A stretch of 64,000 nucleotides of DNA from an uncultured Chloroflexota bacterium (GCA_937974245.1 CALJKV010000039.1:21147-85146); one strand, 5' to 3'; positions 43,808 to 52,447 are shown, counted from the first letter of the stretch. Translations and numbers: made by a program. Notes: a model not told the origin generated them from the sequence alone.

Positions 43808-45631
43808 ATGTCCGTCCTTCCCTTTCCGTCATTCCTTGACGATGTCAAGGAAAAGGGGTTGAAGAAGGCCGTTTTTGAGGTGGTGGATGAGTCGGTAGAA
43901 CGCCTGACCGCAGGGTTGAATATCCAGGACCTGCGCGAGGCGATACGCGGCGAAGCCCCCAGCCGGCGGCCAAATCCCCGTTTGCGGCCACATGCTGATG
44001 GCTTCTGGCTGCACATGCGTCCCAGCTACTTTAATTCGGATGTCACCGGCTTATACCCGACTTTCCGCCTCGGCTGGCTTTCGACTTATTTTGTATTTTT
44101 TGAGACCATTACCGGTATTTTCCTGATGGTCTGGTACACGCCATCGCCTCAGGTTGCCTATTCCGACATGCTCAATATCCTGGGCAGTGTCCCACTGGGA
44201 CAGTTGATGCGCGACCTGCATCGTCTGGGTGCGGAAGCGATGGTCTTGATCGTCGCGCTCCACATGATGCGAACGCTATTCACGGCCAGCTACAAGAAGC
44301 CGCGTCAGTTCACCTGGTTTACCGGCGTCATCCTGCTGGCGCTCACCGGCTTCCTGAGCTTTACTGGCTATCTGCTGCCCTGGGACCAGCTGGCGCTGTG
44401 GGCGGTGACGATTGGCGCATCCATGATCGAGGCTACCCCACCGGAAATTGTGGGTACCAACCTTAACTTGCTTATTCGAGGTGGCCCGGAAATCGGGGCG
44501 AATGGTTTGCTGCGCTTCTACCTGGTGCATGTGCTGGCGCTGCCGGCACTGTTGTTCGTCTTTACCGGCGTCCACTATTACAAAGTTATCCTGCACGGCC
44601 ACAGCCTGCCGCCGCAAAAAGAGAACAAGGGTGAAGATACCGCCAAGCGCGTGCCGCTCGATAAACGCGTCTACTTTATCCCCGATGTGCTGACCAGCGA
44701 AATCATGTGGATTGCGGTTACAACCCTGATTCTGATTGTATTGTGTGTCTGGTTCTACGATGCGCCGCTGGAAAACCATGCCGACCCGCAAGTGACGCCG
44801 CTCGGTACGACTGCGCCCTGGTATTTCCTCTGGATTCAAGGAGCGCTCAAACTCGGTGACAAGGTGTTCTGGGGTATCATCTTCCCCGGCATCGTTATCG
44901 GCGGGCTTGCCGTACTGCCCTACCTTGATGTGACCAAGAGCCGCCGCTTTGCTGACCGCCGCGTGATGATCAGCGTTGGCCTAGCCCTGATTTCGCTTTC
45001 GGCCTGGTTCAGCTATATGGGGTTATCGGAATTCGCAGTTTCAACTTCGGCGGATTCGGAAATTCTGCATGAATTGACCTTCCCGCCAGCGCATAACCAT
45101 ATTGGTAAGCTCTTGCCGATTCCATTTGAGGAATTGAAGCCGGGTTTCTATACCACACGCCAGTTTGAGTATGGAGTGGATAGCATTCCGCAGGCGGTAG
45201 AAGACTTCAACGCGTTGATTGAACAACCCTTCACCGCGGACGCCAGTATCACGCGCAACACCGAGGAAAAAGAGATCGCAGCGGAACTGACCGCCGCCGG
45301 ACTTCAAACCACCAGCATCACCTTCCGGCCAGTACCAGGTGATGCGCCTGAACTGTATACCGTGATGGAAGAGTTCGCTCACCTGCTGGAAATCAACAGC
45401 GACGAACTCAACGATGCCTGGGGCGCGGTGGTTATCACAGATAACCAGATCGGCCTGAAGCGCGCGGATGTCATCATTACGTGGAATGAAGTACAAACGG
45501 AAGGCGGCAAACCGGTGTTAGGCGAAAACGGTGAGCCGGTGCTGGTATTGAACGAACTGGGCGAACCGATTCGCCGGTTCAATGTCATGCACATCTTCAT
45601 CCACGAAAATTCGGCCTACTTTAATAACTAG
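43808..45631 (+). CDS. Cytochrome b (b6-like) of the bc complex, with a long C-terminal extension
   Basis: 607 aa. After a 65-residue soluble N-terminus, the four-helix haem domain follows with H138 and H152 (spacing 14) and H241 and H256 (spacing 15). The 15 spacing in the second pair is typical of b6/green-type cytochromes rather than bc1. The quinol-site motif reads APWY (A336-P337-W338-Y339) in place of PEWY. No cysteine is present in the N-terminal region, so the extra covalent haem of b6f is unlikely. After about seven helices, residues 411-607 form an extra soluble domain, partly low-complexity and acidic, not found in ordinary cytochrome b. GAGGAG precedes the ATG. Confidence 0.93.
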   Translation: MSVLPFPSFLDDVKEKGLKKAVFEVVDESVERLTAGLNIQDLREAIRGEAPSRRPNPRLRPHADGFWLHMRPSYFNSDVTGLYPTFRLGWLSTYFVFFETITGIFLMVWYTPSPQVAYSDMLNILGSVPLGQLMRDLHRLGAEAMVLIVALHMMRTLFTASYKKPRQFTWFTGVILLALTGFLSFTGYLLPWDQLALWAVTIGASMIEATPPEIVGTNLNLLIRGGPEIGANGLLRFYLVHVLALPALLFVFTGVHYYKVILHGHSLPPQKENKGEDTAKRVPLDKRVYFIPDVLTSEIMWIAVTTLILIVLCVWFYDAPLENHADPQVTPLGTTAPWYFLWIQGALKLGDKVFWGIIFPGIVIGGLAVLPYLDVTKSRRFADRRVMISVGLALISLSAWFSYMGLSEFAVSTSADSEILHELTFPPAHNHIGKLLPIPFEELKPGFYTTRQFEYGVDSIPQAVEDFNALIEQPFTADASITRNTEEKEIAAELTAAGLQTTSITFRPVPGDAPELYTVMEEFAHLLEINSDELNDAWGAVVITDNQIGLKRADVIITWNEVQTEGGKPVLGENGEPVLVLNELGEPIRRFNVMHIFIHENSAYFNN

Positions 45632-45642
45632 GATAGAAGCCG

Positions 45643-46788
45643 ATGCTTGAACGTATGTTAATCGGACGAATTGAAAATCGCGTCCTGGTCGGAACGGTTG
45701 CTTTTCTGGCGATCATGATTGTTTCCGGCTGGGTCGCCATCAACGAGGGCGCCCGGATGCAGGCCTATCAGGATTTGCAACTGGCCCGCTCGATCGAAAA
45801 TGGGGCGGCACTCTACGTCGTCAACTGCTCAACCTGCCACAGTTCAGATGGGCGTGGGGTACAGGGCGCTGGCCCCGGACTGAATAACCCCCAGCTTTTC
45901 GGGCATGATTTCTTCCCGGAAGTGACGCAGCAGATTTCCGAGTTGAACACCGAGAAGAAGGCGCTCCAGGTGGAACGCGGCCATTCGGATACCACTGATG
46001 CCCGCAAAGCCGAGATTGACGCTCGCCTGGAAGCCATCAATACCGAGATGGACGCCGTAGCAAACCAGGCACGCAGCCAGGTACAAGCGGCAGTTGATAT
46101 GGGGTACGATCCCCTGCAATTCAGCCGGACGAAGAATCTCGGTTGGGTCGGCACGCTTGACTCATTCATCTTCACCACCCTGGTTCATGGCCGCCCGGCC
46201 AGCGCCAAATACTCCTCATTGGGCGCAATGCCCGCCTGGTCACAGGCCGCCGGTGGCCCGCTGCGCGATGACCAGATTCAGGACGTCACCAACTACATCC
46301 TGAACTGGAACCGGGACTGGACTCTGGACGACCTGTTCGCCGTCCGGCACTTCGCCGTTCAGCCAGTAGACCCGGCAACATTCGTGGGGGTGTCCACTGA
46401 ACCGAGCATTGCCCAGGAATATAACAGCGATGTGAATGCTGTGGTTGAGGCGTTAGCGACTGTCGTTGGCGATCCCCAGTCCGGGCAGACCCTCTATAAT
46501 GGCTCACTGGCGTGTGCTGGCTGCCATGTAGCGGGTGCGGGACTGGTTGCGCCCGCCCTGGAAGGCACGTATACCCGGGTGGTCAACTCGCGCCTGACTC
46601 TGCCGGAGTTTGCCGGCTACTCACCTGAGAAGTATTTTGTGGAAAGCATCCTGTATCCAGGGAACTTCCTGTCACCGCCGGCGTACCCGAATGCCATGCC
46701 GGCCACCTTTGCCGATACATTGAGTCTCCAGAAGATGGCTGACCTGGTCGCCTTCCTGGAGACCCAGACCGGGCCTTCACCGGAATAA
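45643..46788 (+). CDS. Dihaem cytochrome c of the bc complex
   Basis: 381 aa. One N-terminal membrane anchor (residues 15-33). Haem 1: C62-S-T-C65-H66 with the likely axial Met in LGAMPAWS (M196). Haem 2: C291-A-G-C294-H295 with M352 in NAMPATF. Between haem 1 and its Met an insertion of about 60 residues looks like a charged coiled coil (FPEVTQQISELNTEKKALQV ... AINTEMDAVANQ). It replaces cytochrome c1 and probably carries electrons to an oxidase or to the octahaem protein. It starts 11 bases after the cytochrome b stop. Confidence 0.92.
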   Translation: MLERMLIGRIENRVLVGTVAFLAIMIVSGWVAINEGARMQAYQDLQLARSIENGAALYVVNCSTCHSSDGRGVQGAGPGLNNPQLFGHDFFPEVTQQISELNTEKKALQVERGHSDTTDARKAEIDARLEAINTEMDAVANQARSQVQAAVDMGYDPLQFSRTKNLGWVGTLDSFIFTTLVHGRPASAKYSSLGAMPAWSQAAGGPLRDDQIQDVTNYILNWNRDWTLDDLFAVRHFAVQPVDPATFVGVSTEPSIAQEYNSDVNAVVEALATVVGDPQSGQTLYNGSLACAGCHVAGAGLVAPALEGTYTRVVNSRLTLPEFAGYSPEKYFVESILYPGNFLSPPAYPNAMPATFADTLSLQKMADLVAFLETQTGPSPE

Positions 46789-46815
46789 TCCGGCGGCGCT
46801 AGACAGACCCACCTG

Positions 46816-46844
46816 CAAGCCCCCGGCAGTTAACCGGGGGTTTG
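46816..46844 (+). terminator. Intrinsic terminator after the dihaem cytochrome
   Basis: CAAGCCCCCGG / CCGGGGGTTTG, 11-bp stem with one G-U pair and a 7-base loop, followed by TGTATTT. It ends the Rieske-cytb-cytc transcript. Confidence 0.75.
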
Positions 46845-46938
46845 TGTATTTCCGGGCACAGACGGGGTACAATAGACGATATACACACCTCTACGCTGCG
46901 TAACTGGCAGCGAAAACACATTACAGGAGATTCTTCTT

Positions 46939-47142
46939 ATGCGCCCCTGGCAACAAATCACTCGAATGACGGTTCTGGCACTGGCGACACTGGCACTCGC
47001 AGCCCCGGCGCTGGCACAAAATGGCGATGTGGTGGAGGCCGTTGAGCAGCCCCCGCTGTTGGAAATCGTGATGTTCCTCGGTATCGCCGCAATTGCCGTT
47101 GTCGGCGGCATGGCCTTGATTCGCATGTTGGGGGATGAATAG
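46939..47142 (+). CDS. Very small exported one-helix membrane protein
   Basis: 67 aa. A signal peptide (residues about 9-26, ending APALAQ) is followed by a 12-residue linker and one transmembrane helix (LEIVMFLGIAAIAVVGGMALI) with a short charged tail. AGGAGA precedes the ATG by about 9 bases. It is not recognised, but it lies between the bc complex genes and the octahaem cytochrome on the same strand. It could be a small subunit of one of these complexes, as bc/b6f and oxidase complexes often have. Confidence 0.6.
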   Translation: MRPWQQITRMTVLALATLALAAPALAQNGDVVEAVEQPPLLEIVMFLGIAAIAVVGGMALIRMLGDE

Positions 47143-47169
47143 CCCCCGACACGCCCCTGCACAAATCGC

Positions 47170-47195
47170 CCCCCGGTGGCACAATACCCCGGGGG
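47170..47195. repeat. Hairpin repeat, copy 1
   Basis: CCCCCGG / CCGGGGG stem with a 12-base loop TGGCACAATACC. A near copy with loop TGGCATAATACC occurs at 49654-49679. Sequence after the stem is also similar (TGTTTCTCC and TGTTTCCCC). It lies 27 bases after the small-protein stop and may be its terminator. Confidence 0.65.
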
Positions 47196-47369
47196 AAGCG
47201 CGCTGTTTCTCCTCTCTGTAGCTTACCAACTCTACAGCCAGATCCCCTACGGACTATGATTTAAATTGCAAGACTGATTTCCCCTTTCATGATAAAATAT
47301 TGCTATCGGGTTAAATTTGTGTTTGATTCACAACTTAGCTGGTTACATAGAAACGGGGGAAATAGATTT

Positions 47370-48671
47370 ATGTCGCAATCAGAAACCATTGCCAGTGGTT
47401 CAATGAGGGTATTAGTTATTGGAGCGCTGACGGTTGTCCTCGTGTTGGGTCTGGCGCTGGTCATGTTCGCCGTGAGTAATGCCGTGAGTCCTGATACCGG
47501 GCCGTTAGATGCGTTGGCGAACAGTGACAATAGCTGCGTCGCCTGTCACCGCAATACGTCTCCCGGCATCGTCGAACAATACGGGCACAGCACGATGGCC
47601 GCCGCCAGCGTGACGTGTGAAGACTGTCATGAGGTGAATGGTGATTATGCCGGCGCAGTAGAGCATGAAGGGACGTATGTGTTGCCCTCGCCTTCAGCAG
47701 CGATGTGCGCCAAGTGCCACGGTGCAGAAGTAGCACAATACAATGCCAGCCGTCACGGTCTCCCGGCCTATGTTGCGGTCTTTGGCACGGATGGACTTTC
47801 TCAGAATCTGCTGGATCAATACGCGGCTATCCCTGAAGGTGGCTTCGCGCCGGATAAATCCCGTAACGCGATTGCCGCCCTGGAAGGGCCAGCCATCACA
47901 CGGTTCGCCTGCGAAAGCTGCCACAATGTTGGTAGACCTGCCGCTGATGAATCGGTGGGACAGTGTCAGAAATGCCACCTGCGCCACGAATTCAGCCTGG
48001 AACAGGCACGCAAACCAGAAACCTGCAACAATTGTCATATCGGCCCCGACCATCCGCAGTGGGAGATTTACCAGGAATCGGCACATGGGATCGCCTATGC
48101 TACTGGTGGCGAGAACTGGAACTGGGATGCTGAACCGGGCACACTTACCGTGAACGACTTCCCCGCGCCAACCTGCTCTACCTGCCATATGAGTGGCTTC
48201 GGTGCCAGCGGCACAACCCACGATGTGGGCGAGCGGCTGACCTGGTATCTGTTCGCGCCGATCAGCGAACGCCGCCCATCCTACCAGGATAATGCGGTCA
48301 GGATGCAGAACGTGTGCCGGGAATGTCACAATCCGCAGTTTATCTCGGACTTCTATACCGATGGTGACGCACTGGTAGATGCGATCAACGCCCGTGTGGT
48401 GGAAAGTGATGAGATCATGCAGCCATTGAAGGATCAAGGCCTGCTAACCGCCGCCCCCTTCGATGAGCCGGTGGACTTCACTTACTTTGAACTCTGGCAT
48501 CATTGGGGACGCACCGCCAAATTCGGCGCATGGATGCAGGGCGCGGATTATACTCAGTGGCACGGCGCTTATGAGATGCTGTCTGATCTGGCGGAACTAC
48601 GAGAGATAGCGGCGCAGCGGCTGGAACAGGCAGCAAACGGCACTGAGACAACTGAATCGTCAGGAGGGTAG
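47370..48671 (+). CDS. Octahaem c-type cytochrome, hydroxylamine oxidoreductase (HAO) family, membrane-anchored
   Basis: 433 aa from the chosen ATG. One N-terminal helix (residues 13-36) anchors or exports it. Eight CxxCH haem sites start at C56, C83, C113, C181, C199, C219, C269 and C316. The stretches KCHLRHEFSLEQARKPETCNNCH and HIGPDHPQWEIYQESAHG, then TTHDVGERLTW, and near the end ELWHHWG and GADYTQWHGAYE, are family hallmarks of HAO-like octahaem cytochromes. Y394 in DYTQWHG is a candidate for the tyrosine that cross-links to haem P460 in true HAO, but I cannot confirm this without alignment. If the link forms, hydroxylamine or hydrazine oxidation is favoured; if not, nitrite or hydroxylamine reduction is. 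It sits in a respiratory cluster and is followed by a coupled membrane protein. Confidence 0.9.
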   Translation: MSQSETIASGSMRVLVIGALTVVLVLGLALVMFAVSNAVSPDTGPLDALANSDNSCVACHRNTSPGIVEQYGHSTMAAASVTCEDCHEVNGDYAGAVEHEGTYVLPSPSAAMCAKCHGAEVAQYNASRHGLPAYVAVFGTDGLSQNLLDQYAAIPEGGFAPDKSRNAIAALEGPAITRFACESCHNVGRPAADESVGQCQKCHLRHEFSLEQARKPETCNNCHIGPDHPQWEIYQESAHGIAYATGGENWNWDAEPGTLTVNDFPAPTCSTCHMSGFGASGTTHDVGERLTWYLFAPISERRPSYQDNAVRMQNVCRECHNPQFISDFYTDGDALVDAINARVVESDEIMQPLKDQGLLTAAPFDEPVDFTYFELWHHWGRTAKFGAWMQGADYTQWHGAYEMLSDLAELREIAAQRLEQAANGTETTESSGG

Positions 48672-48674
48672 ATC

Positions 48675-49586
48675 ATGTCCTATCTGGGAACGGTCTTTCC
48701 GCCTGCGAGGGTCGTTGTCAACCGGCTGCCCTTCACCCGCGACCAGGTGATGCTGCTGCTGGCAGCTGTTACCGAGATTTTCCTCGGAATTGATATTTAC
48801 TTCGCCCACAGTATCAGCGGGACGATCAAACCTAACGAGTGGATACCGATTATCTTCGGTATCGCCGCCGGGGTCGTGCTGCTCCTGGCCGGGCTGATCG
48901 CGTTCCGCAATCGCCCGCTGGCGAGTCTGCTGGCGAACGTGGTCTTTTTGGGCAGCATCATCGTCGGCCTGATGGGAGGCTACTTCCACCTGGTTCGTGC
49001 AAATCTGCTCGGTGGCGGAGCGCCCATCGGAGAAGCGGTGAACGTGCTGATCTGGGCCCCGCCTTTCCTGGGGCCATTGTTCTTTGCCCTCAATGGTGTA
49101 TTGGGGATCAGTGCTGCCTGGGTAGAAACCCCGGTGGACAGTGGCAGGCTGCGGCTGCTGGGCAGAGCGCATGTGCAGATGCCCTACAGCAAGACACGCG
49201 CTTACTTCTTCATCGTCAGCATTGGTATTCTGGCAACCACTATCAGCAGTGTCATGGATCATGCTCGCGTGAATCTGGATAATCCCTGGGTGTGGATACC
49301 GACTGCTGCGGGAGTATTTGCGGTTGTGGTCGCGGCGGTGCTGGGATTCATCGCCCGCCCCAGCCGTAACGACCTGACCATCTATACCGTAACGATGCTG
49401 TTGTTGTGTCTGGTGGGCATCGTGGGGTTCGCCCTGCATGTGAACACCAATCTGATTGCCAACGGCAGTATCCTGCTGGAACGGTTCGTACGCGGCTCAC
49501 CGTTCCTGGCCCCACTGGTCTTTGCTAATTGGGGTCTAATCGGCCTAGTCGCCCTGCTCGACCCGGCGGAAGAACGAGAGAAGTAA
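48675..49586 (+). CDS. Polytopic membrane protein coupled to the octahaem cytochrome
   Basis: 303 aa, about eight transmembrane segments (for example VMLLLAAVTEIFLGIDIYFA, IIFGIAAGVVLLLAGLIAF, IVGLMGGYFHLV, LGPLFFALNGVLGISAAW). The GGAGGG ribosome-binding site lies across the octahaem gene's stop codon, so the two are translationally coupled. Family not recognised. Several histidines lie in or near helices (H in DIYFAHSI, YFHLV, MDHARV, ALHVN), so haem b or quinone binding is possible. Its likely job is to link the octahaem cytochrome to the quinone pool or anchor it. Confidence 0.8.
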   Translation: MSYLGTVFPPARVVVNRLPFTRDQVMLLLAAVTEIFLGIDIYFAHSISGTIKPNEWIPIIFGIAAGVVLLLAGLIAFRNRPLASLLANVVFLGSIIVGLMGGYFHLVRANLLGGGAPIGEAVNVLIWAPPFLGPLFFALNGVLGISAAWVETPVDSGRLRLLGRAHVQMPYSKTRAYFFIVSIGILATTISSVMDHARVNLDNPWVWIPTAAGVFAVVVAAVLGFIARPSRNDLTIYTVTMLLLCLVGIVGFALHVNTNLIANGSILLERFVRGSPFLAPLVFANWGLIGLVALLDPAEEREK

Positions 49587-49653
49587 CAAGCGAGTAAAGA
49601 CACAGAAACAGTGGCATACGGGTTCACGCTCGGTTCGCTCCTGTGTCCATCGT

Positions 49654-49679
49654 CCCCCAGTGGCATAATACCCTGGGGG
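49654..49679. repeat. Hairpin repeat, copy 2
   Basis: CCCCCAG / CTGGGGG stem with loop TGGCATAATACC, differing by one base from the loop at 47177-47188. The stem change (CGG/CCG to CAG/CTG) is compensatory. It lies 67 bases after the membrane protein stop. Confidence 0.65.
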
Positions 49680-49822
49680 ATGTGTGTTTCCCCTCTATCA
49701 TTGCGGCATCATATCCATCGTGCAATGGGCATAATGCCAATTCAACGGTGGTTATCCGCAAAGGCGGCGTTTTTAGCATACAATAATGGGGCTTTGTCCT
49801 AACCGTAGAAAGTGAACGCACC

Positions 49823-51109
49823 ATGACCCAGACCGCCATTGAGCAGCCGGTTACCAGCGTAATACCGGCTGTTCCCGCAATCCCGACTGCCGAACAAGAC
49901 ACCTTCCAGACCGGAAAAATCCTGACGATTGTCAGCGGACATTTTACCCACGATACCTACACGGCCTTTCTCGCACCGCTGCTGCCGCTGCTCATCGAAA
50001 AACTCAGCATGACACTGACTCAGGCCGGGGCTTTACAGGTATTTATGCAGCTGCCTGGGCTGGGCAATGTCGCCATCGGCTACATGGCCGATAAGCTCAA
50101 TCTGCGCTATTTCGTGATCTTCGCGCCGGCAGTCACCGCCACACTGATGAGCGCACTGGGACTGATGAGCAGCTACTTGAGCCTGGCGATCCTGCTGTTT
50201 GCCGCCGGGGTGAGCGTCTCGGCATTTCACGTTCCTGCGCCGGCCATGATCGGCCAGGTTTCGGGAAGACGGGTTGGCAGAGGCATGAGTCTGTTCATGG
50301 CCGGGGGCGAGTTGGGGCGAACGGTTGGCCCGCTGCTGGTGGTATGGGGTATCACTACCTGGGGGTTGGACGGCATCTGGCGGCTGGCGATTTTCGGCTG
50401 GGTGGCATCGGCGGTACTGTACTGGCGGCTGCGGCATATTTCGGCGCAGTCGGGTGGGCAGCGCACCCCGTTTCGGGCGGTGCTGCCGCGTTTACGCCGT
50501 TTGTTCGTCCCCCTCAGCGGCCTGATGTTCCTGCAAAGTTTTGTTGTCACCGGGCTGTCAGTGTTCCTGGTCGTTCTGCTGGAAGGGCGTGGCTACGGGC
50601 TGGGGCAGTCCTCCCAGGCATTGGCGCTGTGGGCCTTTGCCGGGGTAGCCGGGGCGCTGACCGGGGGCACAGTGAGTGACCGGATCGGGCGCAAACGCAC
50701 GATTATCCTGGCGACGGTGCTGGCCTCGCTGCTGCTGCTGGCCTTTCTGTCGGCGCTGGGGGTGCCGGGGCTGTTCTACAATACGCTCTCATTCTGGGCA
50801 TTTCAGGGAGCCGTGGCCGTATTTACGCCGGACAGCCCACTGATTCTGCCGGTATTAATCCTGCTGGGGTTCACATCGCTCTCGGTGACGCCGGTTATTC
50901 AGGCAATCGTGCAAGAGCAAGTGCCGGACAGCCGCGCTACCGCCAACGGCATTTTCATGCTGCTGGCGTTCCTGTTGCGGTCATTCGGCACACTGCTCAT
51001 CGGCATCATGGGCGACTCAATGGGGCTGTCGAATGCCTTTGTTATCTGCGCGGTGGCGGGCGTCGCTGCCGTGCCGCTGGTGCTGGCCCTGCCGGATTTG
51101 AAACAGTGA
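49823..51109 (+). CDS. MFS transporter (fosmidomycin-resistance/Fsr-like group)
   Basis: 428 aa, about twelve hydrophobic segments after a 30-residue soluble N-terminus. MFS loop motifs are GYMADKLNLRYFVI and TGGTVSDRIGRKRTII. The conserved start ILTIVSGHFTHDTYTAFLAPLLPLLIEKL is typical of the FsR-like exporter group. Substrate unknown; no obvious link with the octahaem operon beyond position. It converges with the GH18 gene with four bases between stops. Confidence 0.83.
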   Translation: MTQTAIEQPVTSVIPAVPAIPTAEQDTFQTGKILTIVSGHFTHDTYTAFLAPLLPLLIEKLSMTLTQAGALQVFMQLPGLGNVAIGYMADKLNLRYFVIFAPAVTATLMSALGLMSSYLSLAILLFAAGVSVSAFHVPAPAMIGQVSGRRVGRGMSLFMAGGELGRTVGPLLVVWGITTWGLDGIWRLAIFGWVASAVLYWRLRHISAQSGGQRTPFRAVLPRLRRLFVPLSGLMFLQSFVVTGLSVFLVVLLEGRGYGLGQSSQALALWAFAGVAGALTGGTVSDRIGRKRTIILATVLASLLLLAFLSALGVPGLFYNTLSFWAFQGAVAVFTPDSPLILPVLILLGFTSLSVTPVIQAIVQEQVPDSRATANGIFMLLAFLLRSFGTLLIGIMGDSMGLSNAFVICAVAGVAAVPLVLALPDLKQ

Positions 51110-51113
51110 GGCC

Positions 51114-52301
51114 TCACTCCCCGCCGTTAAGCCAGTCGTATAGCGTTGTCAAGAGCGTGTTGGCATCATCGTCGGCGCTTAATTCCCAGATCATCACGCC
51201 GCCCAACCCGGCGTCCCTGACGTAGTCGGCTTTGGCGACCAGCGATTCAGCATCGTCATAGCTAATCATCACGCCATCAGTCGCGCTGTACAGCCAGGGG
51301 ACACGGGCGGTTTCGTCCCAGTGGCGCTCGAACGTCCCCACGTAATTCGCAGCCAGATCGCTGTAATCGAAGAACCCCGGCTCCCAGGAGCCTTTTGGTA
51401 GTCCATTGAACGGCTGGTTCACGCCATCGTCTGTATCCGCGACACTGGCGAAGCCACGCCCGTAAAACGGCACGCCCATCTGGAGCTTCGCAGCGGGAAT
51501 CCCCGCTTCAAGGTACGCTCGCAGGGCTGTATCGGCGCTGATCGCCCCGTACAGTGACGCGTTAAACCCGGTGCGGGCGCTCCATCCCCCGGCAAAATCG
51601 TAGGTCATGACATTAATCCAGTCCAGGTAGTCGTGGATTTTGTCGAGTTCCATCTGGCGGTACTGTGATCCGGCAGGCGCGGCAATCGTCAGGAGGTAGC
51701 CCCGTCCATCCTGCGCTCCCTGCGCGTCAAGTTGGGCGCGAAGTTCAGCCAGCAGCAGCGTGAAATTGACCGTATCTTCCGGGCGCGTGGTGTTGCCTTC
51801 CAGCCCGCCGCCGCCAGGATACTCCCAGTCAATATCCAGGCCGTCGAAACCGTACTGTGTCATCAGCGCGATGCACGAACGGGCGAACTTTTCCCGCGAT
51901 TCCGCCGTGAGCGCTGTGTCGGAAAAACGCCCTGACCACGTCCAGCCGCCTATAGACATCAGTGTTTGCAGGCCAGGATGCTGTTCCTTGAGCAAAGCCA
52001 ACTGTTTGAAATTGCCGCGCAGGGTTTCGCCGTCCGCGTCGCCCGGATAGGGAAACTCAACATCCGCCCAGGGATCGCCCAGAATGCACTCACCAGCCTC
52101 CGAGATATTAAAAAAGGCATAGTTAATATGCGTAAGTTTATCCGCAGGAATGTCGGTCACGAAATAATTGCGTGCATAAATGCTCCAGGACGTAAAGTAA
52201 GCCACCACCCGGTAACCCGGCGCTGCCTCCTGGCTGGATACTGTCCCGGCAGTCAACAGCCCAACAAACAGCAGAATCCCTAACGGCCATTGCTTTATCA
52301 T
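51114..52301 (-). CDS. Secreted glycoside hydrolase family 18 (chitinase-like)
   Basis: 395 aa. A signal peptide (WPLGILLFVGLLTAGTVSSQ) shows export. The GH18 catalytic motif DxxDxDxE appears as FDGLDIDWEYPG, with the final Glu the acid/base. Other conserved parts: RVVAYFTSWSIYARNY at the start, TLMSIGGWTWSG, WINVMTYDFAGGW and LQMGVPFYGRGF. It should hydrolyse beta-1,4-GlcNAc polymers (chitin, or fragments of peptidoglycan) outside the cell. A single catalytic domain without a binding module is seen. Confidence 0.93.
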   Translation of the reverse strand: MIKQWPLGILLFVGLLTAGTVSSQEAAPGYRVVAYFTSWSIYARNYFVTDIPADKLTHINYAFFNISEAGECILGDPWADVEFPYPGDADGETLRGNFKQLALLKEQHPGLQTLMSIGGWTWSGRFSDTALTAESREKFARSCIALMTQYGFDGLDIDWEYPGGGGLEGNTTRPEDTVNFTLLLAELRAQLDAQGAQDGRGYLLTIAAPAGSQYRQMELDKIHDYLDWINVMTYDFAGGWSARTGFNASLYGAISADTALRAYLEAGIPAAKLQMGVPFYGRGFASVADTDDGVNQPFNGLPKGSWEPGFFDYSDLAANYVGTFERHWDETARVPWLYSATDGVMISYDDAESLVAKADYVRDAGLGGVMIWELSADDDANTLLTTLYDWLNGGE

Positions 52302-52447
52302 GGTAATAACACTCCCTATGTCCGAGTCATGATGGAACTATAGCGCGGGGCAGGGCAGGCTGTCAAAAAGGTTGGTCATGGCTCGACATTCGGCCTGCTT
52401 TGCTGGACAATATGCCCCACCGGAAATAGTCATGCTGAGGTTTGCCC

